Origin: Ga0077527 sp945862135
GTDB lineage: Bacteria > Pseudomonadota > Gammaproteobacteria > Burkholderiales > SG8-41
DNA length: 64,000 nucleotides
Direction: 5' to 3'
Assembly (NCBI GenBank): GCA_964203275.1
Contig: CAXNMF010000011.1
Coordinates: 1 to 64,000 of the forward strand
Shown: piece after piece, positions 15,708-23,386 of the stretch
How the letters are laid out: every line of letters starts with the position of its first letter
Numbering within the stretch: the stretch's first letter is position 1
The notes under the pieces: model-generated
What the model was told of the DNA's origin: nothing
Database searches by the model: none
The model's input: only the letters and a program-made list of their open reading frames with translations
Made by a program: the position numbers and the translations under genes

Positions 15708-15954
15708 ACCCCTTGGCAAGACCCAGGTGGTTCCGGACTTTCTTCCTTCCCCTGCGGAACTGGCTTTTCGGGAGGAGGGGGTAAAGGTCACTCTGGCTTT
15801 GAGCAAAAAGAGTATCGAGTTCTTCAAGTCCGAAGCTTCAAAGCATCACACCCAGTACCAGCGCATGATCCGCCGCCTTCTTGACTCATATGTGGATACA
15901 CATTCCTCAACTCAACGCTCAGGCGGGGCACGCCAAAAGCGGCGGGTCTCTTAG
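15679..15954 (+). CDS. brnA: BrnA family antitoxin
   Basis: 91-aa antitoxin. The conserved core KIKYTDEPLGKTQVVPDFLPSP is followed by a ribbon-helix-helix DNA-binding/dimerisation unit (VKVTLALSKKSIEFFKSEASK) and MIRRLLDSYV. I start at ATG 15679, with AAAGGAAAGG 7–16 bases upstream; the longer frame from 15646 would lie deeper in brnT. It neutralises BrnT and with it represses the operon. The C-terminal tail (STQRSGGARQKRRVS) is longer and more basic than in the typical protein. Confidence 0.9.
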   Translation: MSAKIKYTDEPLGKTQVVPDFLPSPAELAFREEGVKVTLALSKKSIEFFKSEASKHHTQYQRMIRRLLDSYVDTHSSTQRSGGARQKRRVS

Positions 15955-16014
15955 CTCCGGGTTGTGGTGCAGAGGGCCCCGGATGAGGGCCTTCAACCTG
16001 ATATCGGCTGCGGA

Positions 16015-16935
16015 TTACTGCTCCAGAAGCTTGAAAAAACTTTCGCCAAAATCCTTGCGGTATTGATCGGTGACCGGTTTCACCGCTTCAACAAAGGCGA
16101 GATGTTCGGCCGGCGTCAGTTTGACGACTTCGTTTTCCGCGGGGTCGAGTTTTTTCAGCATTTCTTCATCTTCCGCCGCCGCCAGCTGGCGCTGAAAAGC
16201 CGTCGCCTCGGTCGCGGCGATATCCACTGCGCGTTGAACATCGGCCGGCCATGAGGCGTATTGCGCGCCATTGGCCATCAGGCAGGCCACGCCATACACA
16301 TGCCCGGAGAGGGTGATGTAGCGGTGGTGCTTGTGCATGTTGAAGTTGACGATGTTGGTCAGCGGGTTGTCCTGGCCGTCGAAACGCTCACCGCCGATCT
16401 GTTCAACAAAAATCTTGATGTCTTCGAGGACGGGTTCGATGCCGAGCAGGCGCAGCGACGCGGCCTGCACTTCGCTCATCTGGATGCGGATGCGCAGGCC
16501 CTTGCAGTCGGCGGGCTTGCGGATCGGACGGACCTTGTTGCTGAAGTGGCGGAAACCGTTGTCCCAGTAAGCGAGCAGCCGGAAAGGCGATTGCGCGGCG
16601 GTTTTTGCTTTTAGTGACTGGCCGAGTTTGCCGTCGAGTACCTTGTAGGCCGCGGCGCGGTCGGGAAACTGGAAGGGCAGGTCAAACAGCGCCAGTTCAG
16701 GCACCCATTTCGCATAACGCAGTGACGAGATGTAACACATCGACAGCTCGCCGCGCTCCACCATGCCCGGCAGGTCACCGGATTTGTGACCGAGTGACAG
16801 CACGTCGGGCACGAACTGGAAATCCACCTTGTCGCCGGCCTCGCGCTGCAGCACCTCGCCGAAACGCACACAGGCGCGGGTGTGGATGGAGGCGGGTTTC
16901 TGGTAGCCGCCGAGGCGGATCACGACGGGTTTCAT
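16015..16935 (-). CDS. DctP-family TRAP binding protein without a signal peptide
   Basis: 306 aa. The sequence is that of a TRAP transporter binding protein (DctP family): LSLGHKSGDLPGMVERGELSMCYISS, ELALFDLPFQFPDRAAAYKVLDG, LLAYWDNGFRHFSNKVRPI, then KGLRIRIQMSEVQAASLRLLG with the conserved carboxylate-binding Arg in the LRIR strand. The N-terminus MKPVVIRLGGYQKPASIHT begins directly in the first beta strand, with no export signal and no better start upstream before a stop. Either the signal was lost, or the protein works in the cytoplasm. No TRAP membrane genes adjoin it. It is divergent from the VOC gene at 17005. Confidence 0.82.
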   Translation of the reverse strand: MKPVVIRLGGYQKPASIHTRACVRFGEVLQREAGDKVDFQFVPDVLSLGHKSGDLPGMVERGELSMCYISSLRYAKWVPELALFDLPFQFPDRAAAYKVLDGKLGQSLKAKTAAQSPFRLLAYWDNGFRHFSNKVRPIRKPADCKGLRIRIQMSEVQAASLRLLGIEPVLEDIKIFVEQIGGERFDGQDNPLTNIVNFNMHKHHRYITLSGHVYGVACLMANGAQYASWPADVQRAVDIAATEATAFQRQLAAAEDEEMLKKLDPAENEVVKLTPAEHLAFVEAVKPVTDQYRKDFGESFFKLLEQ

Positions 16936-17004
16936 GGTGTGGAGTGTGGGCTGAGTCGGGGGCGGTCTATGCTATATGATTGACAGCCCAAGGAGGAGGA
17001 CGCC

Positions 17005-17457
17005 ATGCAAATGAACGGGATACACCACATCAACATCGGCTGCCGCGAAAGCGATCTGCCGGCCATTGAAAAGTTTTACTGCGAAGGTCTGGGTCTGCAT
17101 GTCGGCTACCGGCCGGATTTTCCCTCGGGCGGGCTGTGGCTATATCACGGTGATCATCCGCTGGTGCATGTGGTCACGCGCTTCAAGGCCGACTGGACCG
17201 GGCTCGATGAGAGCAAGAGCAGCTACGACCATACCGCCTACGCCGTGAAGGGCGTGCAGGATTTCCGTGCGCGCTTCAAGAAGATGGGAATCCCGTTCGA
17301 AGAGCAGAACGTACCCAATGCCGGTTTCCAGATGTTCCTGCGCGATCCGGTCGGCAACAAGGTGGAACTCAACTTCCCGAACGAGGAGGCGCCGGCTGAA
17401 GTGGCCAGCGGCACGCTGGCGGCGATGCAGTTCCCGGATCACGCCGGCAAGCGCTGA
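17005..17457 (+). CDS. Glyoxalase/VOC-family protein
   Basis: 150-aa vicinal-oxygen-chelate protein. Two beta-alpha-beta-beta-beta halves: GIHHINIGCRESDLPAIEKFYCEGLGLHVGY and YDHTAYAVKGVQDFRARFKKMG…FLRDPVGNKVELNF. Likely metal ligands are His in HHIN, His in VHVV, His in YDHTAY and Glu in KVELNF. ATG 17005 follows AAGGAGGAGGACGCC, and a second possible ATG is at 17011. It heads a run of co-directional genes (VOC, FAH-family hydrolase, TctC, TfdA-type dioxygenase), suggesting a ring-cleavage or isomerase step in breakdown of an aromatic or keto acid. Exact reaction unknown. Confidence 0.85.
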   Translation: MQMNGIHHINIGCRESDLPAIEKFYCEGLGLHVGYRPDFPSGGLWLYHGDHPLVHVVTRFKADWTGLDESKSSYDHTAYAVKGVQDFRARFKKMGIPFEEQNVPNAGFQMFLRDPVGNKVELNFPNEEAPAEVASGTLAAMQFPDHAGKR

Positions 17458-17496
17458 AATAGCGCCAAGGTGTCATGAGTTAAATGGAGTAAGTAA

Positions 17497-18366
17497 TTGA
17501 AATTATTGACTTTTATCGTAGATGGCGTGGCGCGTCCCGGCGTCCTGGATGGCAGCAAGGTGGTGGATCTGTCCGCAGCCGGATTGCCGGTGGATGCGAC
17601 AGGCGATCTGATGTGCATCGTGCGCGGCGGCGATGCGCTGCTGGAGTCGGTGCGCACAGCGTTCAACAGCAGCAGCCGTCGTGAATATGCGCTGAACACG
17701 GTGAAGCTTTGTGCGCCGCTGTTCCATCCGTCGAAGATTGTTGCGGTGGGTCTGAACTACATCGACCACTGCAAAGAAGCCAATCTGCCGGTGCCGTCCG
17801 AGCCGGTGCTGTTCACCAAGTGGCCGAATTCGATCACCGGGCCATATGACGATTTGAGTTGGCCGGAGAATGTCACGAAGGAAGTGGATTACGAAGTCGA
17901 ACTTGGTGTGGTGATCGGCAAGCGCGGCCGCAACATCAGAGAGAAGGATGCGCTGGATTATGTCTGTGGTTACACCGTGGTCAATGATGTGTCGGCGCGC
18001 GACCTGCAGTTTGCAAACGCCAAGCAGTGGGATCGCGGCAAGTCGCTGGATACCTTTTGCCCCTGGGGACCGTGGATTGTCACCCGTGACGAGATCAAGG
18101 ATCCGCACAACCTGACCGTGCGCACGGTGCTCAACGGCAAGGAAATGCAGATCTCGAATACCAAGAATCTGATTTTCAACATCAACCAGATCATCGCCTA
18201 TGCCTCGCAGGGTACGACATTGATGCCTGGTGACCTGATTCCGACAGGAACGCCCTTCGGCGTCGGTTTCTCGCGCACGCCCCCGGTATTCCTGAAGCAT
18301 GGCGACGTTTGCGAGTGCGAGGTCGAAGGCATCGGCAGCATCGTCAACAAGGTCAATCTTAAATAA
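17497..18366 (+). CDS. Fumarylacetoacetate hydrolase family protein
   Basis: 289-aa FAH-fold enzyme, of the group that includes fumarylpyruvate/acylpyruvate hydrolases and 2-oxo-pentenoate hydratases. Motifs: KIVAVGLNYIDHCKEANLP, DYEVELGVVIGKRGRNI (metal-binding ExE), YTVVNDVSARDLQF and PGDLIPTGTPFGVGFSRTP near the C-terminus. Start is TTG 17497 with GGAG at 17486–17489 (spacing 7); no ATG fits. It is the likely C–C hydrolase of the catabolic operon, acting on a ring-cleavage or acylpyruvate product. A reverse-oriented AT-rich element (17491–17508) overlaps the start. Confidence 0.9.
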   Translation: MKLLTFIVDGVARPGVLDGSKVVDLSAAGLPVDATGDLMCIVRGGDALLESVRTAFNSSSRREYALNTVKLCAPLFHPSKIVAVGLNYIDHCKEANLPVPSEPVLFTKWPNSITGPYDDLSWPENVTKEVDYEVELGVVIGKRGRNIREKDALDYVCGYTVVNDVSARDLQFANAKQWDRGKSLDTFCPWGPWIVTRDEIKDPHNLTVRTVLNGKEMQISNTKNLIFNINQIIAYASQGTTLMPGDLIPTGTPFGVGFSRTPPVFLKHGDVCECEVEGIGSIVNKVNLK

Positions 18367-18422
18367 CATGCAGGCGGTGGCCTCATGCCGCCGCAGGTTC
18401 AATTCAGGAGGAGAACAATAAA

Positions 18423-19388
18423 ATGAAGCGCATTGCGATTGCGGCAATACTCAGTCTCGCGACCGTCAGTACGGTTGCACATAGCCAAGCCTATCCGACC
18501 AAGCCGATCCGGTTCATTGTGCCCTTCGCACCCGGCGGCAGTACCGATCTGCTGGCGCGTTTCCTTGCGCAGCAACTGGCAGCGCCGCTCGGGCAGACCG
18601 TGGTGGTCGACAATCGCGCCGGTGCGGGCGGTGTGGTCGGCGCTGAAACGGCGGCGCGGGCGCCGGCCGACGGTTACACCATTGTGCTGGGCAGTGCAGG
18701 GCCGCTGACGATCAATCCCAATATTCGTGACAAGACGCCGTACGACACGCTGCGCGATTTCACGCCGATCACGATGGCGACGGTGAGTCCGTTCACGCTG
18801 GTGGTGCATCCGTCGTCGCCGGCGAAGAATGTAAAAGAACTGATCGCGCTGGCCAAGGCGAAACCCGGTGAACTGAACTTCGGTTCTGCGGGCAATGGAT
18901 CGGTAGGGCATTTTTCCACTGAGCAGTTCATGACGCTGACCGGTGTGAAGCTGGTGCATGTGCCGTTCAAGGGCGCCGGTCCTGCGGTGATCGATCTGCT
19001 GGGCGGGCGGCTGAACCTGATGTTCGAAAACCTGCCGACGATCATCCCGCATGTGCGTTCCGGCAAGCTGCGTATGCTTGGTGTGGGTACCAAGCAGCGT
19101 TCGGCGCTGGCGCCGGAGTTTCCGACCATCGCCGAAGAAGGCGTGCCGGGTTACGACTCAGCGACGGTGTTCGGCGTGCTGGCACCGGCGAAAACATCGC
19201 CGGCCATCATTGCGCGCTTGAATGCCGAGATGGTGAAAATCCTGAAGTCATCGGAAGGCAAGACTTCGCTGGCGGGGCGTGGTCTGGAAGCAGTGGGGAG
19301 TACACCCCAGGAATACGGCGCGCAGATCAAGGATGAGTTCACCCGTTACGGACGTATTGCCAAGGCTGCAGGTATCCGTGTGGATTGA
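18423..19388 (+). CDS. TctC/Bug-family substrate-binding protein
   Basis: 321-aa periplasmic binding protein of the tripartite tricarboxylate transporter family. Signal peptide to about residue 21 (VAHSQA), then YPTKPIRFIVPFAPGGSTDLLARFLAQQL, NRAGAGGVVGAE, FGSAGNGSVGHFSTEQF and HVPFKGAGPAVIDLLGGRLNLMF, the standard Bug landmarks. ATG 18423 follows AGGAGGAG with 7–8 base spacing. It belongs to a different subgroup from the copies at 1 and 4928. Its position inside the VOC–FAH–TfdA run implies it binds the substrate of that pathway. The TctAB permease is not in the window. Confidence 0.93.
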   Translation: MKRIAIAAILSLATVSTVAHSQAYPTKPIRFIVPFAPGGSTDLLARFLAQQLAAPLGQTVVVDNRAGAGGVVGAETAARAPADGYTIVLGSAGPLTINPNIRDKTPYDTLRDFTPITMATVSPFTLVVHPSSPAKNVKELIALAKAKPGELNFGSAGNGSVGHFSTEQFMTLTGVKLVHVPFKGAGPAVIDLLGGRLNLMFENLPTIIPHVRSGKLRMLGVGTKQRSALAPEFPTIAEEGVPGYDSATVFGVLAPAKTSPAIIARLNAEMVKILKSSEGKTSLAGRGLEAVGSTPQEYGAQIKDEFTRYGRIAKAAGIRVD

Positions 19389-19401
19389 TGCTTAATTATT
19401 T

Positions 19402-19420
19402 AATTAAATCAAATACTTAT
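19402..19420 (+). repeat. AT-rich intergenic element, copy c
   Basis: AATTAAATCAAATACTTAT, 14 bases past the tctC stop and 15 bases before the dioxygenase start, which has no good ribosome binding site. Confidence 0.5.
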
Positions 19421-19434
19421 ATAGGCTGCTTGTG

Positions 19435-20334
19435 ATGACCGCTGTTACCGTCAAACCGCTGGCACCGCCGCTGGGCGCAGAGGTGTCTTGCGGGGATGTG
19501 CGTGCCCTGAATGATGTTGATTTCAAACCGGTATACCAGGCGCTGCTTGATCATCTGGTGATTCGTATCCGTGGCCAACACTTGACGGATCCGGAACTGA
19601 TTGCCTTCGGTGGGCGATTGGGCGCTCTCGATTTTGCACCCTTGGCGAAGACCGGCAAGGAGCGCGCGCGTACGCACCCGGAAATCATCGTGGTATCGAA
19701 CGTGATGGAAAACGGCGAAGCCATCGGTGTGTTGCGCGATGCGGAAGTGGTGTGGCATTCGGATAATTCCTACCGCGACCGACCCTTGTCTTACAGCGCA
19801 CTGTATTCACTGGAAATTCCGCCGAGCGGCGGCAATACCGGTTTTGCCAATATGTATCTCGCGCTGGAAACGCTGGACCCGACTCTGCGCAAAAAAATCG
19901 AGGGCCGCACGCTGAAGCACGACATGACGTACAACAGCGCCGGCGACCTGCGTGAAGGTTTCAAACCCGTTGATGATGTGCGCGACGCACCGGGGCCCAG
20001 CCATCCGATCATCCGAACCCATCCCGAAACCGGTTACAACGCCTTGTATCTCGGTCGCCGTCCCAATGCCTACATCAACGGTTATTCCGTGGCCGAGTCC
20101 GAGGAACTGCTGGAGGCGCTGTGGGCACATGCAACCCAGGATAAATTCACCTGGCACCACGTCTGGCAACCCGGCGACATCCTGATCTGGGACAACCGTT
20201 GCGTGATGCACCATCGCGATCCGTTTGATGGTGGATATCGCAGGGTGATGCATCGCATTCAATGTGCAGGTGATGTGCCGTCGCTGGCTGCAGCTGCCAA
20301 AGCGGGGCACCCGCGGGCTCGCATAGCTGATTAA
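19435..20334 (+). CDS. TauD/TfdA-type Fe(II)/2-oxoglutarate dioxygenase
   Basis: 299 aa. The 2-His-1-carboxylate iron site is visible: HSD in EVVWHSDNSYRDRPLSYS (HxD) and the distal His in VMHHRDPFDGGYRRVMHR, whose Arg binds 2-oxoglutarate. The family hydroxylates taurine, phenoxyacetates and many other acids, releasing succinate and CO2. ATG 19435 is chosen; GTG 19432 directly before it is equally possible and no clear ribosome binding site is seen. As the last gene of the VOC–FAH–TctC run, it may perform the first oxidative attack on the imported acid. The substrate is unknown. Confidence 0.9.
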   Translation: MTAVTVKPLAPPLGAEVSCGDVRALNDVDFKPVYQALLDHLVIRIRGQHLTDPELIAFGGRLGALDFAPLAKTGKERARTHPEIIVVSNVMENGEAIGVLRDAEVVWHSDNSYRDRPLSYSALYSLEIPPSGGNTGFANMYLALETLDPTLRKKIEGRTLKHDMTYNSAGDLREGFKPVDDVRDAPGPSHPIIRTHPETGYNALYLGRRPNAYINGYSVAESEELLEALWAHATQDKFTWHHVWQPGDILIWDNRCVMHHRDPFDGGYRRVMHRIQCAGDVPSLAAAAKAGHPRARIAD

Positions 20335-20415
20335 CCGGTAGGTGGTTGTAAGAGTGTCAGCCGTGGCTTTGTCGCTATTCTGACGCCGCAGTCAGCCGGG
20401 AATTCATGTATGGAT

Positions 20416-20874
20416 TCATGTTCGTTTCCGGAAAGTGGGAACGGGGACGATGAATTCATCTCGCAGACTGGCCAGTTCATCCCGGTGCAGCTGTGCCAGC
20501 CGCATAACGGTGCGTTGACCTTCGCGGGTGAGTTGCACTTCGACAATGCGTTTGTCGTCGGTGTTGGCGCGCCGCTTGACCAGTCCGAGCGCTTCGCAAC
20601 GCGAGACCAGCGAGACCACGCCATGGTGTTTGGCCTGCAGACGCTCAGCCAGTTCGCTGATCGTGGCATGGTCGCGTCCGGGGAATCCGGCAATCTGCAG
20701 CAACAGCAGATACTGTGTCATGGTGATGCCGTTACGGTGGCTGATATCTTCGCTGAAGCGAAGGAAACGCCGCAACTGGTAGCGGAATTCGGCCAGCTGT
20801 TCGAGGTCTGCCTTGGCCAGTGTGCGGGGTTTGATGGCAGGGCGTGATTGGTTTGCGGTGCGTGAACGTGTCAT
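20416..20874 (-). CDS. MarR-family transcriptional regulator
   Basis: 152 aa. Winged helix-turn-helix of the MarR type: GITMTQYLLLLQIAGFPGRDHATISELAERLQAKHHGVVSLVSRCEALGLVKR, the wing RRANTDDKRIVEVQLT and a C-terminal dimerisation helix. It is convergent with the TfdA-type gene and divergent from the 5-FCL gene; a perfect palindrome at 20881–20903, just upstream of its start, is the obvious operator, so it should repress itself. The inducer may be a phenolic acid related to the adjacent catabolic operon, by analogy with the family. Confidence 0.9.
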   Translation of the reverse strand: MTRSRTANQSRPAIKPRTLAKADLEQLAEFRYQLRRFLRFSEDISHRNGITMTQYLLLLQIAGFPGRDHATISELAERLQAKHHGVVSLVSRCEALGLVKRRANTDDKRIVEVQLTREGQRTVMRLAQLHRDELASLRDEFIVPVPTFRKRT

Positions 20875-20880
20875 TGGCGA

Positions 20881-20903
20881 TTTATATCATGCTGTGATAT
20901 AAA
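20881..20903. promoter_or_regulatory. Palindromic operator for the MarR regulator
   Basis: TTTATATCA (20881–20889), a 5-base centre TGCTG, and TGATATAAA (20895–20903) make a perfect 9-bp inverted repeat, six bases upstream of the marR start on the minus strand. Size and AT-rich arms fit a MarR dimer site. Confidence 0.7.
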
Positions 20904-20977
20904 AATGACTTGTTCTGGATCAAGTTTTGCGGTGCCGGTGCAGTGCATGGGCCGTTATCCGGCGACAGGAGGAAACC

Positions 20978-21718
20978 GTGGACAGTGCGGATGACATCAG
21001 GCAATGGCGCAAGGCGCAGCGGGACGAGTTGCTGGCCCAGCGTGCCGCGGTGCCGCGCGAACAGCATCAGGCGTGGACAGCTGCCATTACGGCGCAGCTG
21101 GTGATCGGTTTTCCGATGCTGCAGCACATGACAGTCAGTTTCTACTGGCCTTTCCAGGGCGAATTCGATCCGCGCTTTGCGATTCGCCGTTTCCGTGAAG
21201 GCGGTGCCATTGCGGCCTTGCCGGTGGTGGTCGAAAAGAAGACTCCGCTGCAGTTTCGCGAATGGTGGCCTGGTGTGGCGACATCAAAGGGCGTCTTCGA
21301 TCTGCCGGTGCCGGAAGGCACAAGGGTGGTGGTGCCCCAGGCTTTGCTGATTCCGCCGGTCGGTTTTGATGCGCGGGGTTATCGCCTGGGTTATGGCGGC
21401 GGTTATTTCGATCGCACGCTGGCGGCGATGACGCCGCAACCGCTGAAGATCGGTGTGGCTTTTGAATTGTCGCGGATGGAGACCATTCATCCGCAACCCT
21501 ACGACATTGCGCTGGACTTCATCGTGACCGAGCGTTGCGTCTATTGCAATACGCCGACAGGCCTTGAAGAGGCAGGCGATGCAGAGCGTGTGGCGCAACT
21601 GGCGGCCACGTTGCTGGCCTCACGCCATCCCGTGGCCGGATTCGCATCACCGCCATGCTACGGACACGAGCTCGGTTACTGGCAGGACGGGCCGGCTTCC
21701 GGCAAGACCGGAGACTAG
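20978..21718 (+). CDS. 5-formyltetrahydrofolate cyclo-ligase family protein
   Basis: 246 aa; converts 5-formyl-THF to 5,10-methenyl-THF with ATP in the folate one-carbon pool. Start GTG 20978 with AGGAGG at 20967–20972. The N-terminus RQWRKAQRDELLAQRAAV is the family helix, MTVSFYWPFQGEFDPR follows, and the C-terminal RGYRLGYGGGYFDRTLA is the conserved nucleotide/folate-binding signature. About 45 residues longer at the C-terminus than the classical enzyme. No 6S RNA-like sequence is obvious upstream, unlike in some proteobacteria where ssrS precedes this gene. Confidence 0.88.
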   Translation: MDSADDIRQWRKAQRDELLAQRAAVPREQHQAWTAAITAQLVIGFPMLQHMTVSFYWPFQGEFDPRFAIRRFREGGAIAALPVVVEKKTPLQFREWWPGVATSKGVFDLPVPEGTRVVVPQALLIPPVGFDARGYRLGYGGGYFDRTLAAMTPQPLKIGVAFELSRMETIHPQPYDIALDFIVTERCVYCNTPTGLEEAGDAERVAQLAATLLASRHPVAGFASPPCYGHELGYWQDGPASGKTGD

Positions 21719-22824
21719 GCCGCCACTTTTTTGCCGATCGCGCGGTTGACCTGCGGCATGACTTTTTCTGCCATCAGTTCCATCGAACGTTTTGCCAGGG
21801 CGGGATCGACCCAGTCCATTCCCGCGTAAACGATTTCACCGAAGTCGCCGGCTTCCTCACGCAGCGCGAGGATTTCTTCGGCGACGCGGTTCGGTGTTCC
21901 GCACAGTACCAATTGATCGACCATATAGTCGGTGGTCAGCTCGCGGTCGTCCTGCTCGGGGTGGGTCTTGAAAATGGCATGGCGTTTCGAGATCAGCATT
22001 TTTTTCAGCAGCAATTCCCAGTAATGTCGGTATGGGCTGGCGCTGTCTTTTAGCGCGTAACGTTCGGCGGTTTGATCGTCATCCGCGACAAAAATGGTGC
22101 GAGCGATGCGCCAATCCGCGGGATCAGCTGTTTTGCCGACGCGTTTTTTGCCTTCGGCGTAATTGGTCCAGTGCGACGCGAGATATTGCGACAGCAGGAA
22201 ATTCGCCGACAGCGGATGGAAATCGCGTTCGCCCATGGCAATGACACCCTTTGATCCGGGGGCGACGACCGTGCCGACAATTTCAGGGCGCGGCTGTTGC
22301 CAGGGTTTGTACATGCCGCCGCGACCGATTTCGGGATTCTGTGTAACTGCAGTGGTGACTTTGAAACGATTGCCCGGGAAGTCGATGTCGTACGGCGCGT
22401 CGCGTTCCCAGATGGCGAGGATGACGTCGATGGCTTCGGCAAACAGTTTGTTGCGGTCTTCGCTGAGCATGCCCAATGCCTCGGCATCCGAGGGCAGGGC
22501 GCCGGGGCTGACGCCGAATATGAAGCGGCCCTGTGCGAGGTGGTCGAACATCGCGGCATGTGCGGCGATCAGGGTCGGGTGAGAGTGCGACAGGTTGGAA
22601 GTGCCGGTCGCGAGTTTGATGTTCTGGGTGTGGTGGATCAGCGTGGCCAGGAATATGAAACTGTTGGTGACGTTTTCCGAGGGTTCGGTCAGGTGTTCGC
22701 CGACAAAGGCATCGTAGAAACCGAGGCGGTCGGCGAGGATGATGGCCTCTCGGTCTTCCTGCAGTGTGATTGCGGGTGGCCGGTGGGCCGGGTGCAGCGG
22801 CATCGTGAAATAACCCAGACGCAT
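21715..22824 (-). CDS. LLM-class flavin-dependent oxidoreductase
   Basis: 369-aa luciferase-like TIM barrel using FMN (or F420 in other lineages). Start ATG 22824 with GGAGGAG upstream, giving MRLGYFTMPLHP; the frame continues far upstream but without family sequence. Motifs: LGFYDAFVGEHLTEPSEN, KLATGTSNLSHSHPTLIAAHAAMFDHLAQGRFIFGVSPGALP, and the C-terminal LVLCGTPNRVAEEILAL. This group contains alkanal, limonene and aromatic monooxygenases, so the substrate is open. Its stop codon overlaps the 3' end of the convergent cyclo-ligase gene by four bases. Confidence 0.9.
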   Translation of the reverse strand: MRLGYFTMPLHPAHRPPAITLQEDREAIILADRLGFYDAFVGEHLTEPSENVTNSFIFLATLIHHTQNIKLATGTSNLSHSHPTLIAAHAAMFDHLAQGRFIFGVSPGALPSDAEALGMLSEDRNKLFAEAIDVILAIWERDAPYDIDFPGNRFKVTTAVTQNPEIGRGGMYKPWQQPRPEIVGTVVAPGSKGVIAMGERDFHPLSANFLLSQYLASHWTNYAEGKKRVGKTADPADWRIARTIFVADDDQTAERYALKDSASPYRHYWELLLKKMLISKRHAIFKTHPEQDDRELTTDYMVDQLVLCGTPNRVAEEILALREEAGDFGEIVYAGMDWVDPALAKRSMELMAEKVMPQVNRAIGKKVAA

Positions 22825-22911
22825 GATGTGCGTTCTCCTCCAAAGCGTTACATCGGACAGCGACGATTCAATGTAACATCGCGTCATTATCATTCGCAAT
22901 GAAAGCGCCCG

Positions 22912-23334
22912 ATGAGCGTCAATCTCGAATCGATCCGTACCGGACTTACCGGATCTACCGAAATCATGGTTGGGACACGCGACACCGCGCCTCATGTCGG
23001 CAGCGGCCGCATCAAAGTGCTGGCGACGCCGGTGCTGGTGATGCTGCTTGAAGAGTCGGCACTGAATGCGGTTGAGGGCCTGCTGCCCGAGGGGCATCAG
23101 ACCGTGGGCACACGCCTTGATGTCAGCCACACGGCGGCAACGCCGGTCGGCATGCGGGTTCATGCGCATGCGGAAGTCATCAAGGTTGAGGGGCGCAAAC
23201 TGACGTTCCGCGTGTGGGCAGAGGATTCGGTCGAGCGTATCGGCGAGGGCATTCATGAGCGCATCATCGTCAATGTCGAGCGTTTTGATATTCGCACCCA
23301 CGCCAAGGCTGCAGCCGCAGAGCTTAAAAAATAG
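22912..23334 (+). CDS. FlK-like hotdog thioesterase
   Basis: 140-aa hotdog-fold protein of the fluoroacetyl-CoA-thioesterase-like group. The three catalytic residues of FlK have counterparts: Thr in ATPVLVMLLEE, the Glu eight residues on, and His in DVSHTAATPVG; the ending HERIIVNVERF is typical. It should hydrolyse an acyl-CoA; most members outside fluoroacetate producers have unknown substrates. It is divergent from the LLM oxidoreductase, with 87 bases between starts. ATG 22912 was chosen by fit to the family; no strong ribosome binding site is visible. Confidence 0.85.
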   Translation: MSVNLESIRTGLTGSTEIMVGTRDTAPHVGSGRIKVLATPVLVMLLEESALNAVEGLLPEGHQTVGTRLDVSHTAATPVGMRVHAHAEVIKVEGRKLTFRVWAEDSVERIGEGIHERIIVNVERFDIRTHAKAAAAELKK

Positions 23335-23336
23335 TT

Positions 23337-23354
23337 AATTAAATCAATTATTTA
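23337..23354 (+). repeat. AT-rich intergenic element, copy d
   Basis: AATTAAATCAATTATTTA, two bases after the thioesterase stop and 32 bases before the CDF transporter start. Confidence 0.5.
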
Positions 23355-23386
23355 TAATTACCCCGGATAAGTCTGCAAGTCGTTCC

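Noticed and set aside
21715..23301. A 528-aa form of the LLM oxidoreductase with a long N-terminal extension.
   Set aside because: The extra part is the antisense of the thioesterase gene at 22912; the family starts at MRLGYF (22824) with a good ribosome binding site.
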